The notes below the pieces were generated by a model. That model saw only the letters and a list, made by a program, of their open reading frames with translations, was not told the DNA's origin and ran no database searches. Shown in pieces: positions 44,772 to 53,439 of a stretch of DNA of 64,000 nt. A program made the position numbers and the translations under genes. Each line of letters begins with the position of its first letter. The stretch's first letter is position 1. This stretch comes from Bog-473 sp963807775 (lineage in GTDB: Bacteria; Actinomycetota; Acidimicrobiia; Acidimicrobiales; RAAP-2): contig CAWECY010000003.1 of the NCBI GenBank assembly GCA_963807775.1, positions 310,001-374,000 of the forward strand. Reading direction: 5' to 3'.

Positions 44772-45653
44772 CTATTTGGTCGTGGTGGTGGACGAGGGCT
44801 TCGTCGTCGTGGTCGTCGCCGCCGGCTTGGTGGTCGTGGTGGTCGGGGGCTGGGTGGTCGTGGTGGTCGCGGCGGTGGTGGTCGACGTGGTCGAGGCCGG
44901 CACGCTGGACGTGGTGGCCGCGGTCGGCGCGGTGGTCGTGGTGGTCGCCGCGGGCTGGCTGCCGGAGAGCACCTGCAGCAGCGCCAGGCTGACCGAGGCC
45001 GGCGGCTTGGGCAGCTTCACGTTGTCCGGCACGAACCCGACGGTGATCAGCTGGCGGTCGAGGAACTTCAGGTCGGCCGGATTCACCGTGGTGACGCCGC
45101 CGGTCTCCTCGTCCTCGCCGTTCTTCTCCGTCTTGGTCGTGATCACCCACGAGCGGGCCTGGACCTCTCCCACCTGGCCGGCGTCGGGCGTCCCCTTGGC
45201 GCACTTCTGCCCGTTCTTGTACAGCGGGACGGTGGCGGACGGGTACTTCAACGTCGTGTTGGTCAGCGTGAGCCCGGTGTAGCCCTCGGCGAACTTGCCC
45301 AGGGTCGCGTTGTTGCCCGCCTCGCTCGAGTTCTTCGGGTGGATCTGCAGGACCCCGCTGCCCGTCGTGGTCAGGCCGGTGGTGGCGGTGGAGGGCGACG
45401 CCGCCAGGGCGGGCTGCGTGGTGCCGCAGATGTCAAAGGCCAGACCGGCGTGCCAGGTCGTGTTCGTCGTCGGCTCGACGACCGGTGGATTCTGGTCGTA
45501 GTGGTACTTGGCCAGCGCGACGGACGCCAGGCCGATGAGGACGATGAGGACGAGCGCGGCGTACCAGTTGACCGGCATCTGCCCGCGATAGGTGGCGCCA
45601 CCACCCGTTGAGGCGGCGCGGGCGACCGATTTCCCAGAGGAGCTTCTCGCCAT
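44772..45653 (-). CDS. membrane-anchored protein with Thr-rich tail
   Basis: A 293-residue protein I cannot place in a named family. A short basic cytoplasmic part is followed by a membrane helix (about 30-49, YAALVLIVLIGLASVALA). The outer domain has two cysteines (DICGTTQ and QKCAKG) that may form a disulfide. The last 60 residues are a low-complexity Thr/Pro/Ala/Lys tail coded by repeated ACC/ACG triplets, which resembles a wall-spanning or O-glycosylated stem. It heads the operon with the guanylyltransferase and epimerase, so it could be an acceptor or partner in glycan export. That is inference. Confidence 0.7.
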   Translation of the reverse strand: MARSSSGKSVARAASTGGGATYRGQMPVNWYAALVLIVLIGLASVALAKYHYDQNPPVVEPTTNTTWHAGLAFDICGTTQPALAASPSTATTGLTTTGSGVLQIHPKNSSEAGNNATLGKFAEGYTGLTLTNTTLKYPSATVPLYKNGQKCAKGTPDAGQVGEVQARSWVITTKTEKNGEDEETGGVTTVNPADLKFLDRQLITVGFVPDNVKLPKPPASVSLALLQVLSGSQPAATTTTTAPTAATTSSVPASTTSTTTAATTTTTQPPTTTTTKPAATTTTTKPSSTTTTK

Positions 45654-45667
45654 GGCGGGACGCAACC

Positions 45668-46444
45668 CTACAGCCTGGCGGGGTGCCCTCCGGCCGCGGG
45701 CACCCCGTGCAGCAGGGCGCGGTAGAGCGCCGTCGTGCTGGGATGGAGGGCCGCGAATGGGCCGCTCTCCCCGGGCGCTTCCGTCGGCGGCGGAACGACC
45801 TCTCCGGCCAGCGTGAGCAGCTGGCCCATGGTCGCATGCAGCCGCATGCGGTTGCCCTGGGCGTCGGCGACGCGCAGCAGGGCGCGGTAGAGCCGCTCAT
45901 CGTAGGGGCACGCCGTCATGGCGCGCCGGACGACCCATTCGGCGTCTTCGACGTGACCGCAGCGAGCGAGGGTGGACACGGCACGAAGCGCGGTGCGCAC
46001 GACCATCGACTCGATCTCCGACTGCGTCCCATCGAAGACGGCCCAGTCGGCGTGGCGGAGGCCGGCGAAGACCGGGCCGCGCACGAGCCGCATGGCCGCG
46101 ACGAGGTGGCGGGGCTCGTCGGAGGCGCTCAGCAACGAGAACTGCTCGACGTCCGTGCTCACGGCCGGACCCAGGCGGAGCGTGGTGCCGCGCGGCAGGT
46201 GGCTCGTGCCGTCGGGGGCACGACCGAGCGCGCGACGCGCGTCCGACGCAGTCGAGTGCAGGGTCGAGGCGGCGACGGCCCGGTTCGGCCAGAGAGCGGC
46301 CGCCCACTCGCGGTGGCGGACGCCCCGACGATGGAAGGCCAGGTACACGACGAGCTCGAGCGCCGACGAGCGCCGGAAGCCGGACGCGGCACCGCAGAGG
46401 GAGACGGGGCCCATCACGGCGAGGTCGACGGTGGCGGCGGGCAC
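45668..46444 (-). CDS. BTAD-domain transcriptional regulator-like protein
   Basis: A 258-residue protein. The N-terminal part (VDLAVMGPVSLCG, ALELVVYLAFHRRGVRHREWAAALWP) resembles the winged-helix OmpR/SARP-type domain. The C-terminal part (about 120-250) is a bacterial transcriptional activator domain with helical repeats (VLRTALRAVSTLARCGHVEDAEWVVRRAM style, then YDERLYRALLRVADAQGNRMRLHA). Such proteins are common actinobacterial activators. It is near the Thr-rich membrane protein and just downstream of the tRNA on the same strand. Targets are unknown. Confidence 0.78.
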   Translation of the reverse strand: MPAATVDLAVMGPVSLCGAASGFRRSSALELVVYLAFHRRGVRHREWAAALWPNRAVAASTLHSTASDARRALGRAPDGTSHLPRGTTLRLGPAVSTDVEQFSLLSASDEPRHLVAAMRLVRGPVFAGLRHADWAVFDGTQSEIESMVVRTALRAVSTLARCGHVEDAEWVVRRAMTACPYDERLYRALLRVADAQGNRMRLHATMGQLLTLAGEVVPPPTEAPGESGPFAALHPSTTALYRALLHGVPAAGGHPARL

Positions 46445-46463
46445 GTCGGTGAACGGTCGCTCG

Positions 46464-46537
46464 TGGGGGCGGAGGGAGTCGAACCCTCACTTGGGACGGT
46501 TTAAGCGCCCTGCCTCTGCCATTTGGGCTACGCCCCC
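46464..46537 (-). tRNA. tRNA with anticodon UAA (Leu by anticodon), unusual short variable loop
   Basis: A cloverleaf on the minus strand: 7-bp acceptor stem GGGGGCG/CGCCCCC, D arm with GG in the loop, anticodon stem GGGCG/CGTCC closing the loop CTTAAAC (anticodon TAA), variable loop of only five bases (CAAGT), and T arm GAGGG-TTCGACT-CCCTC. The discriminator is A, and CCA is not encoded. Leucine tRNAs are normally type II with a long variable arm, so this type I body with a UUA-reading anticodon is atypical. The amino acid it carries is uncertain. Confidence 0.85.
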
Positions 46538-46584
46538 GAGGGCACCATCTTGACCCCGGTGGCGTCCCCCGTGAGGATGGCCCG

Positions 46585-47823
46585 ATGGCCGGTGACCTGC
46601 GCCAGGTCGATCTGACCGACCTCGACACCTTTGCCCGGGGGTTCCCCCACGGCGTCTTCCGCCTCCATCGTGAGACGGCGCCGGTGTGGTGGCACGAACC
46701 AACGCGGCACACGCCGGACGGGGAGGGTTTCTGGTCCGTCGCCACCTACGACGAGGTGCTGGCGGTCTTGAACGACCCGGTGACCTTCTCGTCCGAGACC
46801 GGGGGCGACCGGCCTTACGGCGGGACGATCATCCAGGACCTGCCGGTGGCCGGCGTGATCCTCAACATGATGGACGACCCCCGCCATGCCCGCATCCGTC
46901 GCCTGGTCACGCGGGGCCTCACGCCGGCCGCCGTGCGCGGCCTGGAAGGCGAGCTGCGTCGCCGCATGGATGCCCTGCTGGCTTCGGTGGGCAACGAGTG
47001 CGACTTCCTCCTGGACGTGGCGGCCGAGCTCCCCATGCAGGCCATCTGCCTGCTGCTCGGCGTGCCCGAGGGCGACCGCCATCTGCTGTTCGAGGCGGTC
47101 GAGCACATCTTCGACGTCCCCGACGAGAGCGACTTCCTGTCCATGACCCCGCCGCGCCAGGCCGCCGTCGACCACATGTACCGCTACGGCGCCGCATTGA
47201 TAGAGGAGAAGCGGGCGCACCCGGGTGACGACATGCTCTCCGCGGTCATCCACGCCGAGCTACCCGACACGGAGCCGCCGCGCCTGAGCGAGGACGAGCT
47301 GTCCGCCTTCTTCTCGCTCCTCTTCTCCGCCGGCGCCGAGACCACCCGCAACGCCATCGCCGGAGCCATGCTCGCCTTCGTCGACTGGCCGGATCAGCTC
47401 GACGGACTGCGGACCGGTCGGATCCGGATGGACACGGCCGTCGAGGAGATCCTGCGCTGGACGACCCCCTCCCCCTCCAAGCGGCGCACGGCCACGGTCG
47501 ACTGCGAGCTCGGGGGAAAGGCCATCCGCCCGGGTCAGAAGGTGGTGGTGTGGGAGGGGTCGGCCAACCGGGACGCCACGCGCTTCGTCGACCCGGACAC
47601 GCTCGTGCTCGCACGTGACCCCAACCCGCACCTGGCCCTGGGGCACGGCGTCCACTTCTGCCTGGGTGCCCACCTGGCCAGGCTGGAGATCCGGGTGGCC
47701 CTCGAGGAGGTGCTGCGCACTGTCGGGTCGTTCAGCCTGGCGGCACCACCGGAGTGGACGCGCAGCAACCGCCACACCGGCATCCGGCATCTGGCGCTCC
47801 GGCTGCAGCGAACGGCGCCGTAG
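46585..47823 (+). CDS. cytochrome P450 (second, CYP125/142-like superfamily member)
   Basis: A 412-residue soluble P450. AGAETTR I-helix motif, EEILR ExxR motif and LGHGVHFCLGAHLARLE heme loop with ligand C359 are present. Blocks LNMMDDPRHARIRRLVTRGLTP and ELPMQAICLLLGVPEGDR resemble steroid-type bacterial P450s, though it is less close to CYP125 than the first P450. No KstR-like palindrome was noticed upstream. It stands alone between the tRNA and a convergent carboxylesterase. An electron-transfer partner is not in the window. Confidence 0.88.
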   Translation: MAGDLRQVDLTDLDTFARGFPHGVFRLHRETAPVWWHEPTRHTPDGEGFWSVATYDEVLAVLNDPVTFSSETGGDRPYGGTIIQDLPVAGVILNMMDDPRHARIRRLVTRGLTPAAVRGLEGELRRRMDALLASVGNECDFLLDVAAELPMQAICLLLGVPEGDRHLLFEAVEHIFDVPDESDFLSMTPPRQAAVDHMYRYGAALIEEKRAHPGDDMLSAVIHAELPDTEPPRLSEDELSAFFSLLFSAGAETTRNAIAGAMLAFVDWPDQLDGLRTGRIRMDTAVEEILRWTTPSPSKRRTATVDCELGGKAIRPGQKVVVWEGSANRDATRFVDPDTLVLARDPNPHLALGHGVHFCLGAHLARLEIRVALEEVLRTVGSFSLAAPPEWTRSNRHTGIRHLALRLQRTAP

Positions 47824-47827
47824 CCGG

Positions 47828-49390
47828 CTATCCGGGCACGCCCGCCACGAGCGGGCGATGCCGCTCCAACACGGCCAGCTCCTCGTCGCGGGGCCCCCGC
47901 TCCAACCCGGTCCGCGGGCCGAAGACCATGGTGGCGCGGTCGCCCGGGTCCCAGGCGGGCCACGCTCCGACACCGTCGTGAGCCGGTTCGCCGCTCCGGG
48001 CGAAGGCCAGCCAGGCGTCCTGCATCTGCTCCGACAGCCGCTGCACCTCGGGGCCGCTGCCGGAGAACACCTGCACCACCGGCTCGCGCACGGCGCCGAA
48101 CACGAAGGGCAGCTCGAGCGCATGGCAAGCGCCGAGGATGCCGCCGAACGCGGGCGACTCCCACTCGAAGAGGTAGGCGAAGGCCCGACCGCCCCGGGCG
48201 CCGTGCGTGGCGGCCAGCTGGAGGCTGGGCCAGCGGAAGACCAGGTCAGAGCCTATGGCAACCCACAAGTCGCGGGACTCCACCGACTCCCGGCGCGCCA
48301 GACGGGCGGCCTGGTAGGTCTCGATGACCTCGGCCGGTGGCATGTCGGGCGCGGCGTTGGCCACCCAGCGCTCCACCCCGGCCGCGTCCATCTCCATCAA
48401 CGCCGGGTTGCCGATGCCGAACAGCGTGAGCTCGTCGCGGTTGGTGCCGATCAGCAGATCGATCCCGACCGCAGAGCCCGTCGCCACCGCAGCCAGCGGG
48501 TTGGCCGGCAGGAACGCGCCGTCGACCACCGGCAGGTGCGGCAGCGGCACCAGGCCGGGGTCGGGACGACGCCGGCCCAACTCCTCGGTGGCCGCGACGA
48601 GATCACCCGCCGGCACCTTCTCCAACGACGCCCGGTCGCACGAGCCCAGCCCCAAGACGCCGGCCAGCCGATCGGCTGAACGCTCCGCCTCCGCCATGGT
48701 GTGCACGTGCACGCCGCCGCTCTGCACCACGGCCCGCCGGAAAAGACCGGCGGCCCGCGGCGTGCCCAGCAACATCGACACGCTGAAGCCGCCGGCCGAT
48801 TCGCCGAAAATGGTCACGTTCTGCGGGTCCCCGCCGAACGCGGCGATGTTGTCGCGTACCCAGGTCAGCGCGGCCACCTGGTCCCAGATGCCCCAGCTGC
48901 CAGCCACGCCATCGGGACCAGCCAGGCCACGGTGGCCCAGGAAGCCGAGCGCACCGAGGCGGTAGTTGATCGTCACCACCACCACGTCCCCGCGGCGGAC
49001 GAGCTCGCCACCCCGGTAGAGGAAGACCGAGCCACTGCCCGAGGTGAACCCGCCGCCGTGGATCCAGACCATGACCGGTCGGCCCGGCCGCGCCGAATCG
49101 TCCCGCAACTCGGGCGTCCATACGTTGAGCGACAGGCAGTCCTCGCTCTGCGGTTCCGACGATGCCGGGTCGGACGGGCTGGTGATGCCGGCGACCGGCG
49201 GCGGCTGCGGCGCGATCGGGCCGAAGGACGACGCGTCACGGACGCCGTCCCAGGCCTCATGTGGCTGAGGCGCGCGCCAGCGCAACGGGCCCACGGGTGG
49301 CCGGGCGTAGGGGATACCTGAGAACGACCAGAGTTCGCCGCGCCACACCCCGCGGAGCCGCCCCTGGGCGACCGACACGACTCCTTCCAT
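47828..49390 (-). CDS. type B carboxylesterase
   Basis: A 520-residue esterase/lipase of the acetylcholinesterase fold. The oxyanion loop HGGGF is at 111-115, the nucleophile S198 is in GESAGG, the acid is in GTNRDELTLF, and the base His is in GACHALELPFVF. The early block FSGIPYARPPVGPLRWRAPQP and EDCLSLNVWTP are family signatures. The internal ATG is preferred to a longer reading with a non-conserved leader. No signal peptide. It ends five bases from the P450's end, convergent. Ester substrates, possibly sterol or xenobiotic esters, are unknown. Confidence 0.92.
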   Translation of the reverse strand: MEGVVSVAQGRLRGVWRGELWSFSGIPYARPPVGPLRWRAPQPHEAWDGVRDASSFGPIAPQPPPVAGITSPSDPASSEPQSEDCLSLNVWTPELRDDSARPGRPVMVWIHGGGFTSGSGSVFLYRGGELVRRGDVVVVTINYRLGALGFLGHRGLAGPDGVAGSWGIWDQVAALTWVRDNIAAFGGDPQNVTIFGESAGGFSVSMLLGTPRAAGLFRRAVVQSGGVHVHTMAEAERSADRLAGVLGLGSCDRASLEKVPAGDLVAATEELGRRRPDPGLVPLPHLPVVDGAFLPANPLAAVATGSAVGIDLLIGTNRDELTLFGIGNPALMEMDAAGVERWVANAAPDMPPAEVIETYQAARLARRESVESRDLWVAIGSDLVFRWPSLQLAATHGARGGRAFAYLFEWESPAFGGILGACHALELPFVFGAVREPVVQVFSGSGPEVQRLSEQMQDAWLAFARSGEPAHDGVGAWPAWDPGDRATMVFGPRTGLERGPRDEELAVLERHRPLVAGVPG

Positions 49391-49527
49391 TGCACGCACC
49401 CTACGAACGGGCGCCTGCCCGGTCAATCGGGAGCGCAAGGTGGAATCCACCCACGAACCCGGGTGGCAACCGAATGGCCACGCGAGCATGCCGAATTTGC
49501 CACCACGGAGCAATTACGCTTTGCCCG

Positions 49528-50805
49528 GTGGGTGCAGTGGATTGTCGGAACACTGCGCGGCGGAAGACGCGGGTCGCCCGGGCGGCCATGCTCGCCGGGC
49601 TCCTGGGCGCCTGCCTTGGCCCGCTCGTCGCGGGCGGCGTCGGTGCGGCCGATACGTCAACGACGCTCCCGGGCCCGGCACCCAACCAGTCGCAGATCAA
49701 CGCGACCGAGTCGCAGGTCTCTCAGATCGAATCCACCCTGGCCCAGGAGGAGCAGCAGACGTCCATCCTCGACAACCGTTACGACACCGCCGTCCAGAAC
49801 GTCCAGGACGCGCAGACCGCACTGGCCTCCCTCAACGCCGCCATGGTCCGCACGAAATCGGCCGTCGGCGTGGACAAGCGGCTGGTGACCAACGACGCCA
49901 TCGAGGCCTACATCTACGGGACGCCTGAGTCGGGGTTCGCCTCCTACTTCAGCTCGTCGGCCAACGAGACGCTGGCGCGCAACCAGTACACCGATCAGAT
50001 CGTCGGCGACCTACAGAAAGACGAGAGCGCCCTGCAGCGATCGGAGTCGAAGCTGACGGGCGAGGAGGCGCAGCAACAGACCGTCATCGCCACCGAGCAG
50101 ACCCAAGCGGCTCAGGCCAAGTCGCTGGCGCAGGCCAACGAGCAAGAGGCGGCGGCGACCAACAACACGCTGAGCCAGGTCCAGGGCCAGCTGGCCCAGG
50201 AGGTCGCGCAGGCCGCCATTGAGGAGGCCCAGGAGGAGGAGGCGGCCGCGGCGAAAGCGGCCAGTGCCGCCGCGCAGCAGCAGGCCGCCGCAGCCGCCGC
50301 CACCGCCGCCACCGTGGCGGGTGCCGTCGGCGGCTCTGCGGACGCGGCGGCGGCCACCGACGCCGCCAACCAGGCGGCCGGCCCGGCGGCGTACCAGGGC
50401 CCCATCAGCGGCACCTCGCAAGGCGACTCGGAGCAGATGGCCGCCGTCCAGGCGGCGGTGTCACAGCTCGGCACCCCTTACGTGTTCGGCGGCGAGGAAG
50501 CCGGCGTGGGGTTCGACTGCTCGGGGCTGGTGCAGTGGGCCTGGGGCCAGGCCGGCGTCACCATCCCACGGACGACCGAAACGCAGTGGCCGGCGCTCCC
50601 GCACGTGTCCCTGGACGCCCTCGAGCCGGGTGACCTGCTCTTTTACTACAACCTCGACGGCGACGACCAGGTCGACCACGTCGTCATGTACACGGGCTCC
50701 GGCCCGTACGGGACCGCCACCGTGATCCAGGCGCCCTTCACGGGATCCACCGTCTCGTACTCACCCATCTTCACGGAAGGCCTCATCGGAGCGGCCCGTC
50801 CGTGA
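49528..50805 (+). CDS. secreted NlpC/P60 peptidoglycan endopeptidase with coiled-coil arm
   Basis: A cell-wall hydrolase of about 425 residues. A signal peptide with twin basic residues (RRKTRVARAAMLAGLL) precedes an Ala-rich cleavage region. Residues 50-250 are a long Gln/Ala-rich coiled coil, like that of RipA/PcsB-type hydrolases. The NlpC/P60 domain holds C331 (FDCSGLVQWAWG) and H384 (VDHVVMYTG). It cuts stem peptides during growth or division; the coiled coil probably keeps it inhibited until activated. The start is uncertain: an ATG 18 codons upstream and a GTG three codons downstream are both possible, and codon use becomes gene-like only after about 49550. Confidence 0.87.
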   Translation: MGAVDCRNTARRKTRVARAAMLAGLLGACLGPLVAGGVGAADTSTTLPGPAPNQSQINATESQVSQIESTLAQEEQQTSILDNRYDTAVQNVQDAQTALASLNAAMVRTKSAVGVDKRLVTNDAIEAYIYGTPESGFASYFSSSANETLARNQYTDQIVGDLQKDESALQRSESKLTGEEAQQQTVIATEQTQAAQAKSLAQANEQEAAATNNTLSQVQGQLAQEVAQAAIEEAQEEEAAAAKAASAAAQQQAAAAAATAATVAGAVGGSADAAAATDAANQAAGPAAYQGPISGTSQGDSEQMAAVQAAVSQLGTPYVFGGEEAGVGFDCSGLVQWAWGQAGVTIPRTTETQWPALPHVSLDALEPGDLLFYYNLDGDDQVDHVVMYTGSGPYGTATVIQAPFTGSTVSYSPIFTEGLIGAARP

Positions 50806-50887
50806 GGTAACCCACCTCTCGTTGGTGGAGATGCGGTCCCGGGCCGCGCCAGGGAATCTCCGCCGGCGGGGTCGGTACCATGGATCG

Positions 50888-51769
50888 ATGGCCAGCGGGC
50901 GCACGGTAGTGGGCGAGAAGAACCGTTCGACGGCCATCGTCCCCATCCGGATGACAGCCGAGGATCCCGACGAGCTGGAGGATCCGCGCTTGTCCGACGT
51001 CGATGAATGGGGTCGATCCGAGCGAACCCGTGCCGTGGTCCGAGCCCTGTACGACCCCATCTACTCCAGGTGGTTCCGCACCGAGTGGGCAGGGCTCGAG
51101 AAGATCCCCGCCGAGGGCGGCGCCCTGCTCGTCGCCAACCACGCCGGCGCCATTCCTTCCGATGCGCCCGTGATCATGCACGGGGTCGAGAAGGAGCTGG
51201 AGCGACCCGTCTACGGGTTGGCCGACTACTTCTTCCGCACCGTGCCGGTGGTCGGCACCCTGTGGGCCCGTGCCGGCGGCGTGTCCGCCCGGCCGGCCAA
51301 CGCCTACCGGCTGCTGCGGGAGCAGAGCCAGCTGGCGCTCGTGTTCCCGGAGGGCACCAAGGGTCCGTCGAAGTCCTACACCGACCGCTACCGGCTGCGT
51401 CGCTTCGGGCGCGGCGGCTTCGTCGAGATCGCCATGCGGGCCGGCGTCCCCGTCATCCCCATCGCAGTCGTGGGGTCCGAAGAGGCCATGCCGGTCGTCT
51501 TCCGCCTGCCGGCGGTGGCTCGAGCGCTCGGGGTCCCCTACGCGCCGATCACGGCCAACCTGCTCGCGATGGGGCCCCTCGGCGTCGTGATGCCCTTCCC
51601 GGCCAAGTTCAAGCTGCGCGTCCTCGACCCGGTCGCGTTCGACGTGCCGGCCGACCAGGATCGCTACTCCAAGAGCCGCATCATGGAGGAGTCCGAGCGC
51701 ATCCGGACCCAACTCCAAGACGCCGTCTACGACATGCTGCGCGACCGGCGGAGCATCTGGTTCGGGTGA
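50888..51769 (+). CDS. PlsC-like lysophospholipid acyltransferase-family protein
   Basis: A 293-residue glycerolipid acyltransferase. The acceptor motif reads NHAGAIPSD, where the Asp is seven residues after the His (H85, D92) instead of the five usual in HX4D; this longer spacing is known in an actinobacterial subgroup. FPEGTKGPSK is the second conserved block, and PVIPIAVVGSEEAMP the third. The internal ATG is chosen over an upstream reading. It is eight bases upstream of an epimerase-like gene, and both probably share a transcript. Products may be phospholipids or wax/glycolipids. Confidence 0.82.
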   Translation: MASGRTVVGEKNRSTAIVPIRMTAEDPDELEDPRLSDVDEWGRSERTRAVVRALYDPIYSRWFRTEWAGLEKIPAEGGALLVANHAGAIPSDAPVIMHGVEKELERPVYGLADYFFRTVPVVGTLWARAGGVSARPANAYRLLREQSQLALVFPEGTKGPSKSYTDRYRLRRFGRGGFVEIAMRAGVPVIPIAVVGSEEAMPVVFRLPAVARALGVPYAPITANLLAMGPLGVVMPFPAKFKLRVLDPVAFDVPADQDRYSKSRIMEESERIRTQLQDAVYDMLRDRRSIWFG

Positions 51770-51776
51770 CGGCCTG

Positions 51777-52814
51777 ATGGTCAAGCGTGTCCTCGTCACG
51801 GGTGCCGACACCTTCTGGGGCGGCCGGATGATCCAGGCCCTCGAATCCGATCCCACCATCGACGTCATCCTCGGGATCGGCACGCACGCACCATCGGTCC
51901 CATTCGAGCGTGCGGAGTTCGTCCGGTCCGACCAGAACTACTCCATCCTGAATCGCATCGTGAAGGCGACACAGGTGGACACCATCCTCCACACGTTCAT
52001 GATCACGAACTCGTCCACCGTGCCCCGGCGCGCCATGCACGAGATCAACGTGATCGGGACGATGAACCTGCTGGCCGCGGCCGGAGCAGCGGGCTCGTCC
52101 GTCCGCCACATCGTGGTCAAGTCGTCCACGCTGGTCTACGGCTCGGCGGCCAGCGATCCGAACACCTTCGCCGAGGACACAGCCGCGCACGAGCCCGGTG
52201 AAGAACGCCGTCGAGCGCGCCCTGGTCGAGGCAGAGGCCTTCGTCCGGGACTTCTCGGAGGACAATCCGGGCACCAAGGTGACCGTGTTGCGCTTCGCCA
52301 ACGTGCTCGGCACCCACCTCTCGACTCCCATCAGTCGCAACCTGTCCCGACCGGTGTGCCCGGCCATCTTCGGCTTCGACCCGCTCCTGCAGTTCGTGGA
52401 GGAGGACGACGTGGTGCGCGCCCTGGTGCACGTCACCCGGGGGGCATCCCCGGCCTCTACAACGTGGCGGGGGACGGGCGGCTCCCGTGGAGCGAGGTGG
52501 CCGCCATCTGCGGCACCCGGCTGGTACCCATCTCGCCCTACAGCGTGCTCAAGATCCGCCCGGTCGCTCGGCTGTTCGACCTGCCGGCCGAGTTGGAGGA
52601 CCTGCTGCGCTACGGCCGGGGCGTCGACACCCGCAGGTTCGCGGCCACGGGGTTCACCTACAACGCGACCAGCGCCGGAGCCGTGCGGACCTTCATCCGG
52701 GCCCAGCGCCTGCGCCGACAGTCGGGCCGACAGCCAATGTCGTACACCTACGAGCACGACGTCGAGCAGTTCTTCCGCCACTCACCGTCGGTCATGAGTC
52801 AGAGCGAGGCGTAG
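51777..52814 (+). CDS. NAD-dependent epimerase-like SDR, two compensating frameshifts
   Basis: An extended SDR-like protein of about 345 residues. The N-terminal loop VLVTGADTFWGGR and the segment VKSSTLVYGSAASDP are in one frame. Near 52190 one extra base moves the middle (AVERALVEAEAFVRDFSEDN, VTVLRFANVLG, FVEEDDVVRALVHV) to a second frame. Near 52440, in a run of six G, a missing base restores the first frame at GIPGLYNVAGDG. The joined product is continuous with the family. The active-site Tyr-x-x-x-Lys is not seen in the usual form, so it may be a nucleotide-binding regulator rather than an enzyme. The gene is probably intact in the real genome. Confidence 0.75.
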   Translation: MVKRVLVTGADTFWGGRMIQALESDPTIDVILGIGTHAPSVPFERAEFVRSDQNYSILNRIVKATQVDTILHTFMITNSSTVPRRAMHEINVIGTMNLLAAAGAAGSSVRHIVVKSSTLVYGSAASDPNTFAEDTAAHEPGEERRRARPGRGRGLRPGLLGGQSGHQGDRVALRQRARHPPLDSHQSQPVPTGVPGHLRLRPAPAVRGGGRRGARPGARHPGGIPGLYNVAGDGRLPWSEVAAICGTRLVPISPYSVLKIRPVARLFDLPAELEDLLRYGRGVDTRRFAATGFTYNATSAGAVRTFIRAQRLRRQSGRQPMSYTYEHDVEQFFRHSPSVMSQSEA

Positions 52815-52818
52815 GCCG

Positions 52819-53439
52819 TCAGCCCCCGACCCACTCCGCGACCAGCTCCGCCTCGCGGACGGCCCACTCCTCGGAGGTGATGGCGTAGCGCACGTGGTCC
52901 TCCCAGACGCCGTCGATCTCGAGGAAGCGTTGCGCGATGCCTTCCTCCCGGATGCCCAACTTCTCGACCACCCGGCGGCTGGCCACGTTGCGCGGGATGA
53001 TGGAGATCTCGACCCGGTGCAGCGAGATGGCCTCGAAGGCGAAGCGCAACGTCACGACCACGGCCTCGGGCACCAGCCCGCGGCCGGCCAGGGCCTCGTC
53101 GATCCAGTACCCGATGAACCCGCTCTGGAACGGCCCCCGCTGGATGGACGAGAGGGTCACCTCGCCGGCAAAGCGCTCACCCACGAAGATGCCGAAGCCG
53201 TAGCCGGTGCCCAGGTGCCGCTCGCGCTCGCGGATGCCGCAGCGCGCCGCGAAGCTCGGCCGGTCCTCCGAAGGAATGGGCGCCCCTTTGGGGCGGGGCT
53301 CCCAACGAAGCAGCCAGTCGGCGCACCGCGTCCGCACCTCGTGCCAGGAGGAGAAGTCGTCCTCGGTCAGCGAGCGGAGGAGCACCCGCTTTCCCCGCAG
53401 CTCCAACGGTGCGTGGCGGACCGTTCGGGCGGCGCTCAC
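52819..53439 (-). CDS. RimJ/RimL-like GNAT acetyltransferase
   Basis: A 206-residue GNAT protein of the RimJ/RimL type: LELRGKRVLLRSLTEDD at the start, GYWIDEALAGRGLVPEAVV for acetyl-CoA binding, and VEKLGIREEGIA near the end. As the sequence stands it is fused in frame to the aminotransferase. The junction, however, contains a GTGAGC where a GTG start overlaps the aminotransferase's expected TGA. The GTG is used here. Members acetylate protein N-termini or small amines; the target is unknown. Confidence 0.78.
   Translation of the reverse strand: MSAARTVRHAPLELRGKRVLLRSLTEDDFSSWHEVRTRCADWLLRWEPRPKGAPIPSEDRPSFAARCGIRERERHLGTGYGFGIFVGERFAGEVTLSSIQRGPFQSGFIGYWIDEALAGRGLVPEAVVVTLRFAFEAISLHRVEISIIPRNVASRRVVEKLGIREEGIAQRFLEIDGVWEDHVRYAITSEEWAVREAELVAEWVGG

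Noticed and set aside
49391..49527. Possible c-di-AMP (ydaO-type) riboswitch before the NlpC/P60 gene
   Set aside because: Such switches are common before actinobacterial wall hydrolases, and GGTGGAATCC-like pieces are present. I could not assemble the conserved pseudoknot and helices. A covariance-model search would decide.
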